Shown here one piece after another: positions 8,669-15,259 of a DNA stretch of 18,376 nucleotides (the stretch's first letter is position 1; every line of letters begins with the position of its first letter). The position numbers and the translations under genes are program-made. Under the pieces are notes generated by a model. The model did not search any database. It was not told where the DNA came from and saw only the letters and a program-made list of their open reading frames with translations. Source of the stretch: Porphyromonadaceae bacterium. Lineage in GTDB: Bacteria > Bacteroidota > Bacteroidia > Bacteroidales > CAMTPD01. Location: contig DLYT01000146.1 in NCBI GenBank assembly GCA_003447595.1, forward strand, positions 39,167 to 57,542. Direction: 5' to 3'.

Positions 8669-9478
8669 TTAAGGATTTTGAGAATAATTATCGTAAGCAG
8701 CTTTTAGTCTTACATCATATTGATTTGCTGCATAGATTGGTCCATTATAATGTTTGGCAAATTCAGCCCAATTGTGAGCTCTTAAATAAACGTCCCATCC
8801 ACTATTTTTAAGGAACGAAATGAGTAATCTCAGCTGTTCCCCTTCATTCATTGACATTTTTGTTACGAATTCTTTTACGGAATTGCAGTTACATGATTTG
8901 TAATTTGAACCTAGAATTTGAAATAACCCCCAACTCGCAGAGCATAAAGCACTATCTTCATCAATTAGTTTAGCTTTTTCAAGTCTTTGGTATTCTTTAA
9001 TGCCTCCTTTATAAAACTTTTTTGTCCACTTTGGATAAAGTATATCTTCATTTCCATTCGTAATATGAATAGGGTTTATCCCTTTTTGTTTTAAAAGTTT
9101 CCAAAAGATATGACCTTCAAATAAGATTGTTGGATGTGCTGAATCGATGAAACCACCTTGCCTTCCTGATTCAATCAATTTTACTGCTTTTATTGCTGCC
9201 AGATCAACGTTTAATATTTGTGTAGCTTGGATTAAATCCTCTTCAGTAACTCGTAGTTTTGCAGTATTTAAAGCAGTTTCATCAAGTAAGCATTTCCAGG
9301 TTTTAGGACCCACTATGCCATCAATCGTGAGATTCCAGGCTTTCTGATATGCTTTTACAGCTTTATCTGTAACCTCATCAAATATGCCATTACACAAAAC
9401 ATGATATCCCCATTTATCAAGCAATTGTTGTAATATAACAACCTCATCGCCTTGTGCGTTTATTTTAATTGTGGTCAT
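8669..9478 (-). CDS. N-acetylmuramidase (endolysin-like) with N-terminal peptidoglycan-binding domain
   Basis: A 269-residue, two-domain peptidoglycan hydrolase. Residues about 8-66 form a PG_binding_1 domain (VVILQQLLDKWGY, then FDEVTDKAVKAYQKAWNL, DGIVGPKTW). Residues about 84-264 match the N-acetylmuramidase domain (PF11860, formerly DUF3380): KLIESGRQGGF with the likely catalytic Glu103, HPTILFEGHIFWKLL, LYPKWTKKFYKG, SASWGLFQILG (181-190 region) and YNGPIYAANQYDVRLKAAY. Enzymes of this family cut the MurNAc-GlcNAc bond and are common as phage endolysins. The protein starts MTTIKINAQG and has no signal peptide or signal-anchor, so reaching peptidoglycan would need another route. It is the first gene of a leftward operon that diverges from the DUF2589 genes. 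No holin or spanin gene is adjacent. Confidence 0.9.
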   Translation of the reverse strand: MTTIKINAQGDEVVILQQLLDKWGYHVLCNGIFDEVTDKAVKAYQKAWNLTIDGIVGPKTWKCLLDETALNTAKLRVTEEDLIQATQILNVDLAAIKAVKLIESGRQGGFIDSAHPTILFEGHIFWKLLKQKGINPIHITNGNEDILYPKWTKKFYKGGIKEYQRLEKAKLIDEDSALCSASWGLFQILGSNYKSCNCNSVKEFVTKMSMNEGEQLRLLISFLKNSGWDVYLRAHNWAEFAKHYNGPIYAANQYDVRLKAAYDNYSQNP

Positions 9479-10065
9479 ACTGCATAGTCTAAATTAGTGA
9501 AAACTAGATGTGAAAGGAGAGGAATAAAAATGAGATAGTCGCCATTGAAATACCCATACGTCAAAACAAGGATAATATAGTTTTGTAATCAAAGAAGAGT
9601 AGCTTCAGTAAGACATTTATATACAAATACGGATCCTCTATTTATATAATACTAATCTAACCAAAGGTGATAAAATGCAAGATACTAGATGCTCTACTCA
9701 CATAATGCATTGTTCAGTTTTTCTCGAATTCGCGTGGTACCCGAATTAACATTCCAACACAAAACACTTGTATGCAATTTTTCTCAAACACTTTATCTTC
9801 TATTCATCTTTTAATTCTTCCGCGTATATTTATTTTGTTTATCTATATCAATACCTCTTTGTACGACTATCGTATCAATAACAAAAATGTCAAGCTATTT
9901 GTTTCTATATTGATCTCTAATGTATTCATAAACTCGTTGTTAAAACAATGAAATGGTATATGAAATGATCAACTTTATAATTGTATTTGTGTTTTATGTA
10001 TAGTATCCTTATTTATAGGGATTTGGATGTTTAAATTGTTTAGTTAAAACTTTAAATGTACAATT
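9479..10065. other. 587-bp non-coding region between the two arms of the DUF2589/muramidase cassette
   Basis: AT-rich spacer separating divergent genes. I found no convincing TAnnTTTG promoter on either strand; near matches have one wrong base or wrong spacing. An 8-bp direct repeat TATCAATA occurs near 9846 and 9874. A 24-codon open frame at 9675-9749 has a Shine-Dalgarno-like AGGTGAT before its ATG but no other support. No tRNA, CRISPR or long inverted repeat is visible. The length is generous for a simple divergent promoter, so it may hold regulatory sites or a small RNA that I cannot recognise. Confidence 0.5.
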
Positions 10066-10716
10066 ATGCCAACACCAGGTCAAGAATTATCGAGCATTGA
10101 TTTTAAATCTATGATTGGAGGTCCGCTCATCGCAGTTGTAGAGGCACAGACACAAGCAGCTATGACCTCTGTAAAGTTCATTAAGGAAGTTGGATTTAAA
10201 CCAGATACTTACGATCCTGTTTATGTAACATTTAAGTATCCGAAGGAAGTCACTCCTTATCAACCTGCGCAAGCAGAAGTTAAAGACAAAGATGGCACTG
10301 TTATCACTCCGGCAACGCCAGAAGTATTGGCTAAAATAGTCGACCAAGAATTAACAGTTCCAATTCTGACAATGTTGCCAATTCCATTTATTCGTGTAGA
10401 AGAGACAACTATTGACTTTAATGCAAAAATTGATTCTGTTGAATATTCAGACCAATCGACCAAACTAGGTGTTGATGCATCCGTTGAAGCGAAAGCCGGT
10501 TGGGGATGGGGATCTGCAAAGATGAAAGTTTCTACTTCATTTCAGAAAACAACAAATTCCGGAAGCAAAGTAGATAGAACCTATTCACTTCAGATTCATG
10601 TAAGAGCCGTGCAAGATGAAATGCCGGCCGGAATGGAAAAAGTTCTCAATATACTTGAAAACTGTATTCTGTCTAAACCGGTTACACAGCCAGCTCCAAC
10701 ACATGTAACTAAATAA
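10066..10716 (+). CDS. DUF2589 family protein (first paralogue)
   Basis: A 216-residue protein of unknown function that fits DUF2589 (PF11655). The N-terminal part FKSMIGGPLIAVVEAQTQAA (13-32) is an amphipathic helix typical of the family. The middle motif VPILTMLPIPFIRVEETTID (98-117) continues into a predicted beta-strand, FNAKI. Near the C-terminus YSLQIHVRAVQDEMPAGMEK (173-192) is followed by a helix. Residues 139-163 form a Gly/Trp-, Ser/Thr- and Lys-rich segment (AGWGWGSAKMK) absent from the downstream paralogue. No signal peptide, and the helix is too polar for a confident membrane segment. It is the first gene of a four-gene rightward operon and is separated from the next gene by a 12-bp hairpin. 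The role of DUF2589 proteins is not established; the paired paralogues suggest a hetero-oligomer (inference). Confidence 0.8.
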   Translation: MPTPGQELSSIDFKSMIGGPLIAVVEAQTQAAMTSVKFIKEVGFKPDTYDPVYVTFKYPKEVTPYQPAQAEVKDKDGTVITPATPEVLAKIVDQELTVPILTMLPIPFIRVEETTIDFNAKIDSVEYSDQSTKLGVDASVEAKAGWGWGSAKMKVSTSFQKTTNSGSKVDRTYSLQIHVRAVQDEMPAGMEKVLNILENCILSKPVTQPAPTHVTK

Positions 10717-10739
10717 ATTTACTGTATGAGAATTAAATA

Positions 10740-10770
10740 ATAACCGATGCCTTATATGGGCATCGGTTAT
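10740..10770 (+). terminator. Intra-operon hairpin between the two DUF2589 genes
   Basis: A perfect 12-bp stem ATAACCGATGCC (10740-10751) / GGCATCGGTTAT (10759-10770) with a 7-nt loop, 23 nt after the first DUF2589 stop and 17 nt before the next start. It lacks a T-run (ATAAAATACA follows), so it may be a partial terminator, an RNase-protection stem or a processing site that sets the ratio of the first protein to the rest. Confidence 0.55.
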
Positions 10771-10787
10771 ATAAAATACAAACTATT

Positions 10788-11309
10788 ATGAAACAACCAT
10801 ATGAGCTTTCCAGTCATAATTTCAGAATGCTTATAGGTGCACCTCTTTTATCCACGATAGAAGCTCAGGCACTTGCTGCAAAAAGTTGTGCCGATTTTAT
10901 ATATAATACAGGTTTTGAAATTAGCGAGGAATATGAAGGAGACAAACTTGTTACGCGAAGTATACCTAAAACGCTTCGTTTTTCTTCTCCACCTGCTACA
11001 GGTACATCTTCGGCATTAAATTCATCTCAGGAATTTTCAGTTCCGTTACTCTCGTTGATTCCGATACCCAATCTGCGTATTAATGAGGTGGAAATAAAAT
11101 TTGATGCCCGCATTACAACATTACATGCGCAAGAGAATGGATTAAGCAACTTAGTTGAAGACAAACAACCGGCTCTGTGGGCATATGTTGCCAAAAAGAA
11201 AAGAAAACAAAACCAATTGTCAGGAAACGATTATTCAATGCATGTACGAATAAAAGTCGTGCAAGAAGAATTGCCTCCAAAGCTACAAGCATTATTAGAT
11301 GCTTTGTAA
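10788..11309 (+). CDS. DUF2589 family protein (second paralogue)
   Basis: A 173-residue protein clearly paralogous to the gene before it. LSSHNFRMLIGAPLLSTIEA with AQALAAKSCADFI corresponds to the first paralogue's N-terminal helix. EFSVPLLSLIPIPNLRINEV followed by EIKFDARI corresponds to its central motif. YSMHVRIKVVQEELPPKLQA corresponds to its C-terminal motif. Between the last two motifs the Gly/Trp-rich segment of the first paralogue is replaced by a shorter, lysine-rich one (AYVAKKKRKQNQ). No signal peptide. It begins 71 nt after the first paralogue and ends 40 nt before the next gene. As for the first, DUF2589 membership is well supported by motif order, while the function is unknown. 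Confidence 0.78.
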   Translation: MKQPYELSSHNFRMLIGAPLLSTIEAQALAAKSCADFIYNTGFEISEEYEGDKLVTRSIPKTLRFSSPPATGTSSALNSSQEFSVPLLSLIPIPNLRINEVEIKFDARITTLHAQENGLSNLVEDKQPALWAYVAKKKRKQNQLSGNDYSMHVRIKVVQEELPPKLQALLDAL

Positions 11310-11349
11310 ACCTATCTCGATCAAATTATTCACACTAAAAATTAAGTTT

Positions 11350-12081
11350 ATGCCTAAACTTGGAGACCTTATTGGAAATATCATATCAGAAATTTCACTT
11401 GCCCGAGCACAAGGAGATGCTCAAACTGTTCGTATTGCTAAATACTATGCAGAGGAACAAGCAAAAGACACCAACGAGCCCAATTACTTGGCTTATATGT
11501 CAGTTCCACGCTTTAAATTACCGGAAGTTGAGATTGAGCTGCCTTTAGCTATACCTGAAAGTGAAGCAAATAAGCAAATTACAACAATTGACGGGAAACA
11601 TGCAATTTCAACCGTCATGAAGAAATACAATACAATTCTATCACGTTATGCTGAGTCGGGAAAGCTTCAACTCTCTCATGAGCAAATAAGTAAAGTTTCT
11701 ACATCGATAGTTAGTAAAGTAAAATCAAAGCATGAGAATTTAATATCTAATATCAAACCACAATCTTTTGCTAATTCAGTGGCAGATACCACGCGTAACG
11801 AATTGTTTAAAATGCAGCAGTCCGCAGGAATCGAGGTGCGTAATCAAGAGCAAGTTTTAGCTGAAATTCGTGCTGTTGTGCAAAAATCACTACTCACAGA
11901 GCTTCTCAATTATTACGACAAAAAGAATAGGTTAGATGTCTCAGTTCTTACAGAAGACATCAAACAAGCTGGAGTATTTGGAGCTCGATTAAAATTCAAG
12001 ATGGTTGAAGATGCCGTAGAATGGATTGTAGAGAGGGACTCCGATGGTAAAATTATTAGCAGAAAACTTATAGACGAGTAG
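11350..12081 (+). CDS. Unrecognised protein of the DUF2589 operon, with DUF2589-like beta motifs
   Basis: A 243-residue protein I do not recognise as a named family. The N-terminus (MPKLGDLIGNIISEISLARA) is an amphipathic helix like those opening the two DUF2589 proteins. SVPRFKLPEVEIELPLAI (51-68) resembles their IPIPNLRINEVEIKF strand, and ARLKFKMVEDAVEWIVER (212-229) resembles their C-terminal HVRIKVVQEELPPKL. Between them is a long, mainly helical, polar insertion (about 80-200) including MQQSAG (155-160). I infer a diverged DUF2589 relative. I chose the ATG at 11350; an in-frame ATG at 11299 overlaps the previous gene by 11 nt and would add 17 residues that look like translated spacer. 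The next gene starts 3 nt after the stop, so the two are probably translationally coupled. Confidence 0.7.
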   Translation: MPKLGDLIGNIISEISLARAQGDAQTVRIAKYYAEEQAKDTNEPNYLAYMSVPRFKLPEVEIELPLAIPESEANKQITTIDGKHAISTVMKKYNTILSRYAESGKLQLSHEQISKVSTSIVSKVKSKHENLISNIKPQSFANSVADTTRNELFKMQQSAGIEVRNQEQVLAEIRAVVQKSLLTELLNYYDKKNRLDVSVLTEDIKQAGVFGARLKFKMVEDAVEWIVERDSDGKIISRKLIDE

Positions 12082-12084
12082 ATT

Positions 12085-12648
12085 ATGATGCATTATGTTC
12101 GCTATATTGAGCTCAAACGTACGATTGAAGACAATACTCGTCTATTGATGTTATATACTCAAGGTGATTATAGGTTTATAGATGAAGTATTGCTTTGGCT
12201 CGAAAATGTAGAGAAAATACTTCGAAATAATAACCTTCCGGAGGTATCCTTGGTTACGGGTTTCAGGTCAGAGGTTATGGCTTCCGGATTGAAGAAAGTA
12301 GCTGTCGATTCGGCCTCGAAACTGCAATCAAATCGGAAACTTCAGCAGAGTGCCGGATTCGAAGCTATTTCAAAAACAGTAGATTTACTGTATCCTGTTT
12401 TAAAAAAAGAGCACGATCGTTTTGCTGAGGCAGAGAGGGTATTAATGCAAGTATTATCCTTTGCTAATATGAAAGGATATTTGCAAACTTATACCGGTAG
12501 TACGCTCAGTCAAGCAGATTTGGCCAAATTATGGAATACGCTATCTTCAGACAATGATTTACGAGGAGGGATAAGTAATGTTGAAGGTATGGTAGGAAAG
12601 TATGACTCATTAATCGTTTTAGATCAAGCACTGAGTCTTTTTGCTTAG
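12085..12648 (+). CDS. Unrecognised helical protein, last gene of the DUF2589 operon
   Basis: A 187-residue protein of unknown function, predicted almost wholly helical from its heptad-like hydrophobic pattern, with no signal peptide or membrane segment. Two clues link it to its neighbours: it starts 3 nt after the preceding stop, and it contains KLQQSAGFE (85-93), close to KMQQSAGIE at 154-162 of the preceding protein. Both motifs sit between a Ser/Lys-rich stretch and a long helix. The start may be either of two consecutive ATG codons (12085 or 12088). The C-terminal half (about 138-187: TLSQADLAKLWNTLSSDNDL and GMVGKYDSLIVLDQALSLF) shows no motif I can name. Inverted repeats at 12650-12710 follow the gene. 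Confidence 0.68.
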   Translation: MMHYVRYIELKRTIEDNTRLLMLYTQGDYRFIDEVLLWLENVEKILRNNNLPEVSLVTGFRSEVMASGLKKVAVDSASKLQSNRKLQQSAGFEAISKTVDLLYPVLKKEHDRFAEAERVLMQVLSFANMKGYLQTYTGSTLSQADLAKLWNTLSSDNDLRGGISNVEGMVGKYDSLIVLDQALSLFA

Positions 12649-12649
12649 T

Positions 12650-12710
12650 TTTCTTACGTATAAGAACGAATGCTCAAATCTTCGAAATTCAATCGAGATT
12701 TGAGCATTCG
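12650..12710. terminator. Tandem inverted repeats between the convergent DUF2589 operon and hxlR-type gene
   Basis: TTCTTACGTATAAGAA (12650-12665) is an inverted repeat with 6-bp arms. Directly after it CGAATGCTCAAATCT (12667-12681) pairs perfectly with AGATTTGAGCATTCG (12696-12710), a 15-bp stem with a 14-nt loop. The second stem overlaps the last seven codons of the leftward regulator gene. No T-run follows on either strand, so it is a possible but unproven bidirectional terminator. Confidence 0.55.
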
Positions 12711-13036
12711 AAATTTGCACGATGAGATTCACCCCAGTCGTCGAGCATATCAATAATGGGCAGGAGATCTTGTCCTAGAGTTGTGAGTGAGTATTCTGAG
12801 TGAGGAGGTAATACCGGGAAGATCTCTTTTTTTACAATGCCATGTTCTTCTAGCTCTTTTAATTGCTGATTCAATACTCTTGGTGTTGCTTCAGGCATAT
12901 TTTTATGAATTTCGCTTGGGCGCATAGCTCCATCACGTAGCATATCAATCAGGCAAGGCTTCCATTTGGCACCAATCAAGCACATTGTAATGCGTATACC
13001 GCAAGACATATCAAGCGGAGTTTTTCTTTCATACAT
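12689..13036 (-). CDS. HxlR-family winged-helix transcriptional regulator
   Basis: A 115-residue, single-domain DNA-binding protein. The sequence from SCGIRITMCLIGAKWKPCLI (11-30) through LRDGAMRPSEIHKNMPEATP and RVLNQQLKELEEHGIVKK is the standard HxlR winged helix-turn-helix, with the wing around PPHSEYSLTTLG. HxlR regulators act as dimers, and several sense aldehydes or electrophiles through an N-terminal cysteine; here Cys12 is in the corresponding position, with Cys19 and Cys28 nearby. The gene is divergent from a YqhD-like aldehyde-reducing dehydrogenase 152 bp away, which suggests that it controls that gene and itself through the palindrome at 13092-13115. Its effector is not known. Confidence 0.92.
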   Translation of the reverse strand: MYERKTPLDMSCGIRITMCLIGAKWKPCLIDMLRDGAMRPSEIHKNMPEATPRVLNQQLKELEEHGIVKKEIFPVLPPHSEYSLTTLGQDLLPIIDMLDDWGESHRANFECSNLD

Positions 13037-13052
13037 AATCGTTTATTTCTTG

Positions 13053-13084
13053 CAAAGATATAAAACTGTTTATACCTACGAAAA
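13053..13084 (-). promoter_or_regulatory. Probable promoter of the HxlR-type regulator
   Basis: On the - strand TATCTTTG (reverse complement of 13053-13060) is a perfect TAnnTTTG -7 box. A weak -33 match (TTTTCG, reverse complement of 13079-13084) lies about 18-19 bp upstream. The start codon is at 13036, giving a very short leader. Confidence 0.55.
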
Positions 13085-13091
13085 GGAGTAG

Positions 13092-13115
13092 TATAGGGAT
13101 AAATTTATCCATATA
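13092..13115. promoter_or_regulatory. Candidate operator for the HxlR-type regulator
   Basis: A 24-bp inverted repeat with 11 of 12 pairs matching, centred between 13103 and 13104. Its core GGATAAATTTATCC is a perfect 14-bp palindrome. It lies between the divergent promoters of the regulator and the dehydrogenase, the usual place for a shared HxlR operator. Binding is inference. Confidence 0.6.
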
Positions 13116-13133
13116 TGAATCTTTTTTCAGTAA

Positions 13134-13164
13134 TTGATCGGTGTGATACTACATTCTACCTTTG
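13134..13164 (+). promoter_or_regulatory. Promoter of the YqhD-like dehydrogenase gene
   Basis: TTG at 13134-13136, exactly 20 bp, then TACCTTTG at 13157-13164, a consensus TAnnTTTG -7 box. Transcription would begin near 13171, 18 nt before the ATG at 13189. Confidence 0.72.
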
Positions 13165-13188
13165 TGGCCATAAATAGAATGAAACAGT

Positions 13189-14343
13189 ATGAGAAATTTT
13201 GAATTTGTAAATCCAACGAAGCTGGTATTCGGAAAAGGATCTATCACACAACTAGCCCAACTAATTCCTACATCAACAAAGGTGATGATTACATTTGGCG
13301 GAGGAAGTGTAAAAGCAAATGGAGTCTACGATCATGTGAAAGCAGCATTGAGTGCACATACTTGTATCGAGTTTTGGGGAATCGAATCAAATCCAACATA
13401 TGAAACATTGATGAAAGCAGTAGAACTGGGTCGAAAAGAGAAAATTGATTTGCTACTAGCTGTAGGAGGAGGTTCGGTTATTGATGGTACTAAATTCATA
13501 GCAGCAGCAATTCCTTATACATCCGGCGAAGGGTGGGATTTGATCAAGGACAACTCTTTGATTAAATCAACAATACCTTTAGCATCGGTATTAACATTGC
13601 CTGCTACAGGTTCAGAAATGAATAACGGAGCAGTTATTTCACGAACTGCAACCAAAGAGAAATATCCGTTTTTTGCAGACACAAACTTTCCTCAATTTTC
13701 GATTCTAGATCCGGAAGTTACTTACTCTCTTCCTAAATTTCAGGTGTCATGTGGAGTTGTTGATACATTTGTACACGTTGTAGAGCAATACTTGACCATT
13801 CCTGTCGGTACAAAATTAATGGATCGTTGGGCCGAAGGTATATTACAAACACTTGTCGAAATAGCACCATCTTTGCGAACAGAAAAACCCGATTATGAAA
13901 CAATGAGTGAGTTTATGTTGTCAGCAACAATGGCTCTCAATGGCATTGTATCGATGGGCGTAGCTGAAGATTGGGCAACACACTTGATCGGGCATGAGCT
14001 TACAGCATTACATGGACTTACTCACGGTGTAACATTGGCAATTGTATATCCGGCTACACTTCGAGTAATGAGAGAGCAAAAACATGTAAAACTTTTACAA
14101 TACGGCGAGCGTGTATGGGGTATAAAAGAAGGAAGCGCAACCCAACGAATTGACAACGCAATCGTAGCAACTGAAAGTTTCTTTCGCGAAATGGGACTAC
14201 CAACGCGATTGAGCGAAGTTAACGTTGGAGAAGATACCATCGAAGAGATTGTACGTCGATTTACCGAGCGTAATACCGTATTAGGAGAGTGTGGCAATAT
14301 TACACCAGAGGTAGTACGTCAGATCCTAAACATGGCAAAATAA
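13189..14343 (+). CDS. YqhD-like NADPH-dependent iron/zinc alcohol dehydrogenase (aldehyde reductase)
   Basis: A 384-residue cytoplasmic enzyme, close to the 387 residues of E. coli YqhD. The N-terminal cofactor domain contains FGGGSVKANGVYD (36-48); Gly37-Gly-Gly-Ser40 is the NADPH-type motif of YqhD and butanol dehydrogenases. It also contains AVGGGSVIDGTKF (91-103). The C-terminal helical domain carries the metal ligands Asp192 and His196 (VVDTFVHVVEQY), His265 (DWATHLIGHE) and His279 (LHGLTHG), with the same spacing as Asp194, His198, His267 and His281 of YqhD. The enzyme reduces toxic short-chain or furan aldehydes to alcohols with NADPH; the in vivo substrate cannot be read here. A divergent HxlR regulator, a shared palindrome and its own promoter suggest aldehyde-responsive control. 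Confidence 0.93.
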   Translation: MRNFEFVNPTKLVFGKGSITQLAQLIPTSTKVMITFGGGSVKANGVYDHVKAALSAHTCIEFWGIESNPTYETLMKAVELGRKEKIDLLLAVGGGSVIDGTKFIAAAIPYTSGEGWDLIKDNSLIKSTIPLASVLTLPATGSEMNNGAVISRTATKEKYPFFADTNFPQFSILDPEVTYSLPKFQVSCGVVDTFVHVVEQYLTIPVGTKLMDRWAEGILQTLVEIAPSLRTEKPDYETMSEFMLSATMALNGIVSMGVAEDWATHLIGHELTALHGLTHGVTLAIVYPATLRVMREQKHVKLLQYGERVWGIKEGSATQRIDNAIVATESFFREMGLPTRLSEVNVGEDTIEEIVRRFTERNTVLGECGNITPEVVRQILNMAK

Positions 14344-14374
14344 CAACCATTCAATTTTTCTGAAAGATACTGCT

Positions 14375-14413
14375 GCAAGAGATCGTCAAAAGTGATTCTT
14401 TTACGACTCTTGC
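14375..14413. terminator. Hairpin between convergent dehydrogenase and GH16 genes
   Basis: GCAAGAG (14375-14381) pairs with CTCTTGC (14407-14413), and inside it TCGT/ACGA and AAAAG/CTTTT also pair, separated by single-base bulges, around a 5-nt loop. It lies between two convergent stop codons (14343 and 14434) and can fold on both strands. There is no T-run, so terminator strength is uncertain. Confidence 0.55.
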
Positions 14414-14433
14414 TGCAAACTATCGATTCTCGG

Positions 14434-15228
14434 TTATTTCCTAGTCCAATATCTAAAATACTCGATGATAAACTCACCGCCATTATCCGTGTCTGAAGGA
14501 AGCCCCCACCAAGTAGGAAACGCTTCACTGTCGAAGTTGATCGTTTCGGGAAGTTGCCAGAAGTCGTTCTTGCGACGGCGAATGATCTCACCATCCAGAT
14601 ACCAAATTAATTCACGTTCGTTCCACTCCAAACCAACCGTAATATACCTATCGGCCAGGCGATAATCAGTTTTGTGAGCAATATGGTCACTTAAATGTAT
14701 GTCATGTGGCATAATCATAAAGTGACTTGTGGCGAAAAGCGTATGTTGATAGGTTGAATCTGTGTCGTTTCGGCCACAGATTTCAAAGATATCAATCTCC
14801 TCTTGTTTTACTTCATCACGGGTATAGAGCCAGAAAGCACTTGATAGAGCCGAATCCATTGGTTTACATCTAATCTCAAAGAAACCATAGTGAGCAGTGT
14901 CTCTACTTTGTACCGCAGCAGAGGAGAATGTATGATAGCCTTCAGGAGCATTCGGTACATCTTGTCGTCGTCCGGTAAGTACCAAAGAACCGTCTCGTAG
15001 CATCACATTCTCTTTTAAGAAAAGCGAAGGTTCTCGTCCCAACCATATCGGATTGTAAGTATACCATTTCGATGTATCTACATCAATACCATCAAACTCG
15101 TCGCTCAATTGTTCACAATAGACCCACTCTTCAGGGTTTGCCGCACCTACAGGAGCAGGGCGGTTTACATTGTTTTTACATGCAACACAACCAGCCAACG
15201 TAATTACAAGAAGTAAGAGTTTTTTCAT
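14434..15228 (-). CDS. Glycoside hydrolase family 16 lipoprotein
   Basis: A 264-residue secreted glycan hydrolase. The signal peptide ends in a lipobox LAGC (lipidated Cys14; a second candidate is Cys17). The mature domain is a compact jelly-roll: LSDEFDGIDVDTSKW (41-55) is a typical GH16 opening, FFEIRCKPM (116-124) precedes the active-site strand, and EEIDIFE (143-149) is the catalytic ExDxxE motif of the beta-bulge GH16 type, with Glu144 as nucleophile, Asp146 and Glu149 as acid/base. VGLEWNERELIWYLDGEIIRR (198-218 region) is the usual C-terminal sandwich strand pair. GH16 enzymes cut beta-1,3 or beta-1,4 links in laminarin, mixed-linkage glucan, agar, porphyran, carrageenan or xyloglucan; which one cannot be told here. 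The gene has its own promoter and no SusCD partner next to it. Confidence 0.85.
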   Translation of the reverse strand: MKKLLLLVITLAGCVACKNNVNRPAPVGAANPEEWVYCEQLSDEFDGIDVDTSKWYTYNPIWLGREPSLFLKENVMLRDGSLVLTGRRQDVPNAPEGYHTFSSAAVQSRDTAHYGFFEIRCKPMDSALSSAFWLYTRDEVKQEEIDIFEICGRNDTDSTYQHTLFATSHFMIMPHDIHLSDHIAHKTDYRLADRYITVGLEWNERELIWYLDGEIIRRRKNDFWQLPETINFDSEAFPTWWGLPSDTDNGGEFIIEYFRYWTRK

Positions 15229-15259
15229 TTTATAAGATCGATTAGGAAAACAATATCTA

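Noticed and set aside
9675..9749. 24-codon open frame with an AGGTGAT Shine-Dalgarno-like sequence in the divergent spacer
   Set aside because: Bacteroidota seldom use such ribosome binding sites, the peptide has no recognisable property, and this length is expected by chance.
11299..11349. Upstream ATG at 11299 for the third gene of the DUF2589 operon
   Set aside because: It overlaps the previous gene by 11 nt and the added 17 residues look like translated spacer; the amphipathic helix starting at 11350 matches the openings of the sister proteins.
6853..12648. Interpretation of the muramidase/DUF2589 cassette as a prophage, type VI or contractile injection locus
   Set aside because: No sheath, tube, baseplate, ATPase, capsid, terminase, integrase or attachment repeat is visible; only the muramidase and DUF5675 are phage-flavoured.
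14434..15228. Treating the GH16 gene and the SusCD pair as one polysaccharide utilisation locus
   Set aside because: They are about 8 kb apart with several unrelated operons between, and GH16 has its own promoter.
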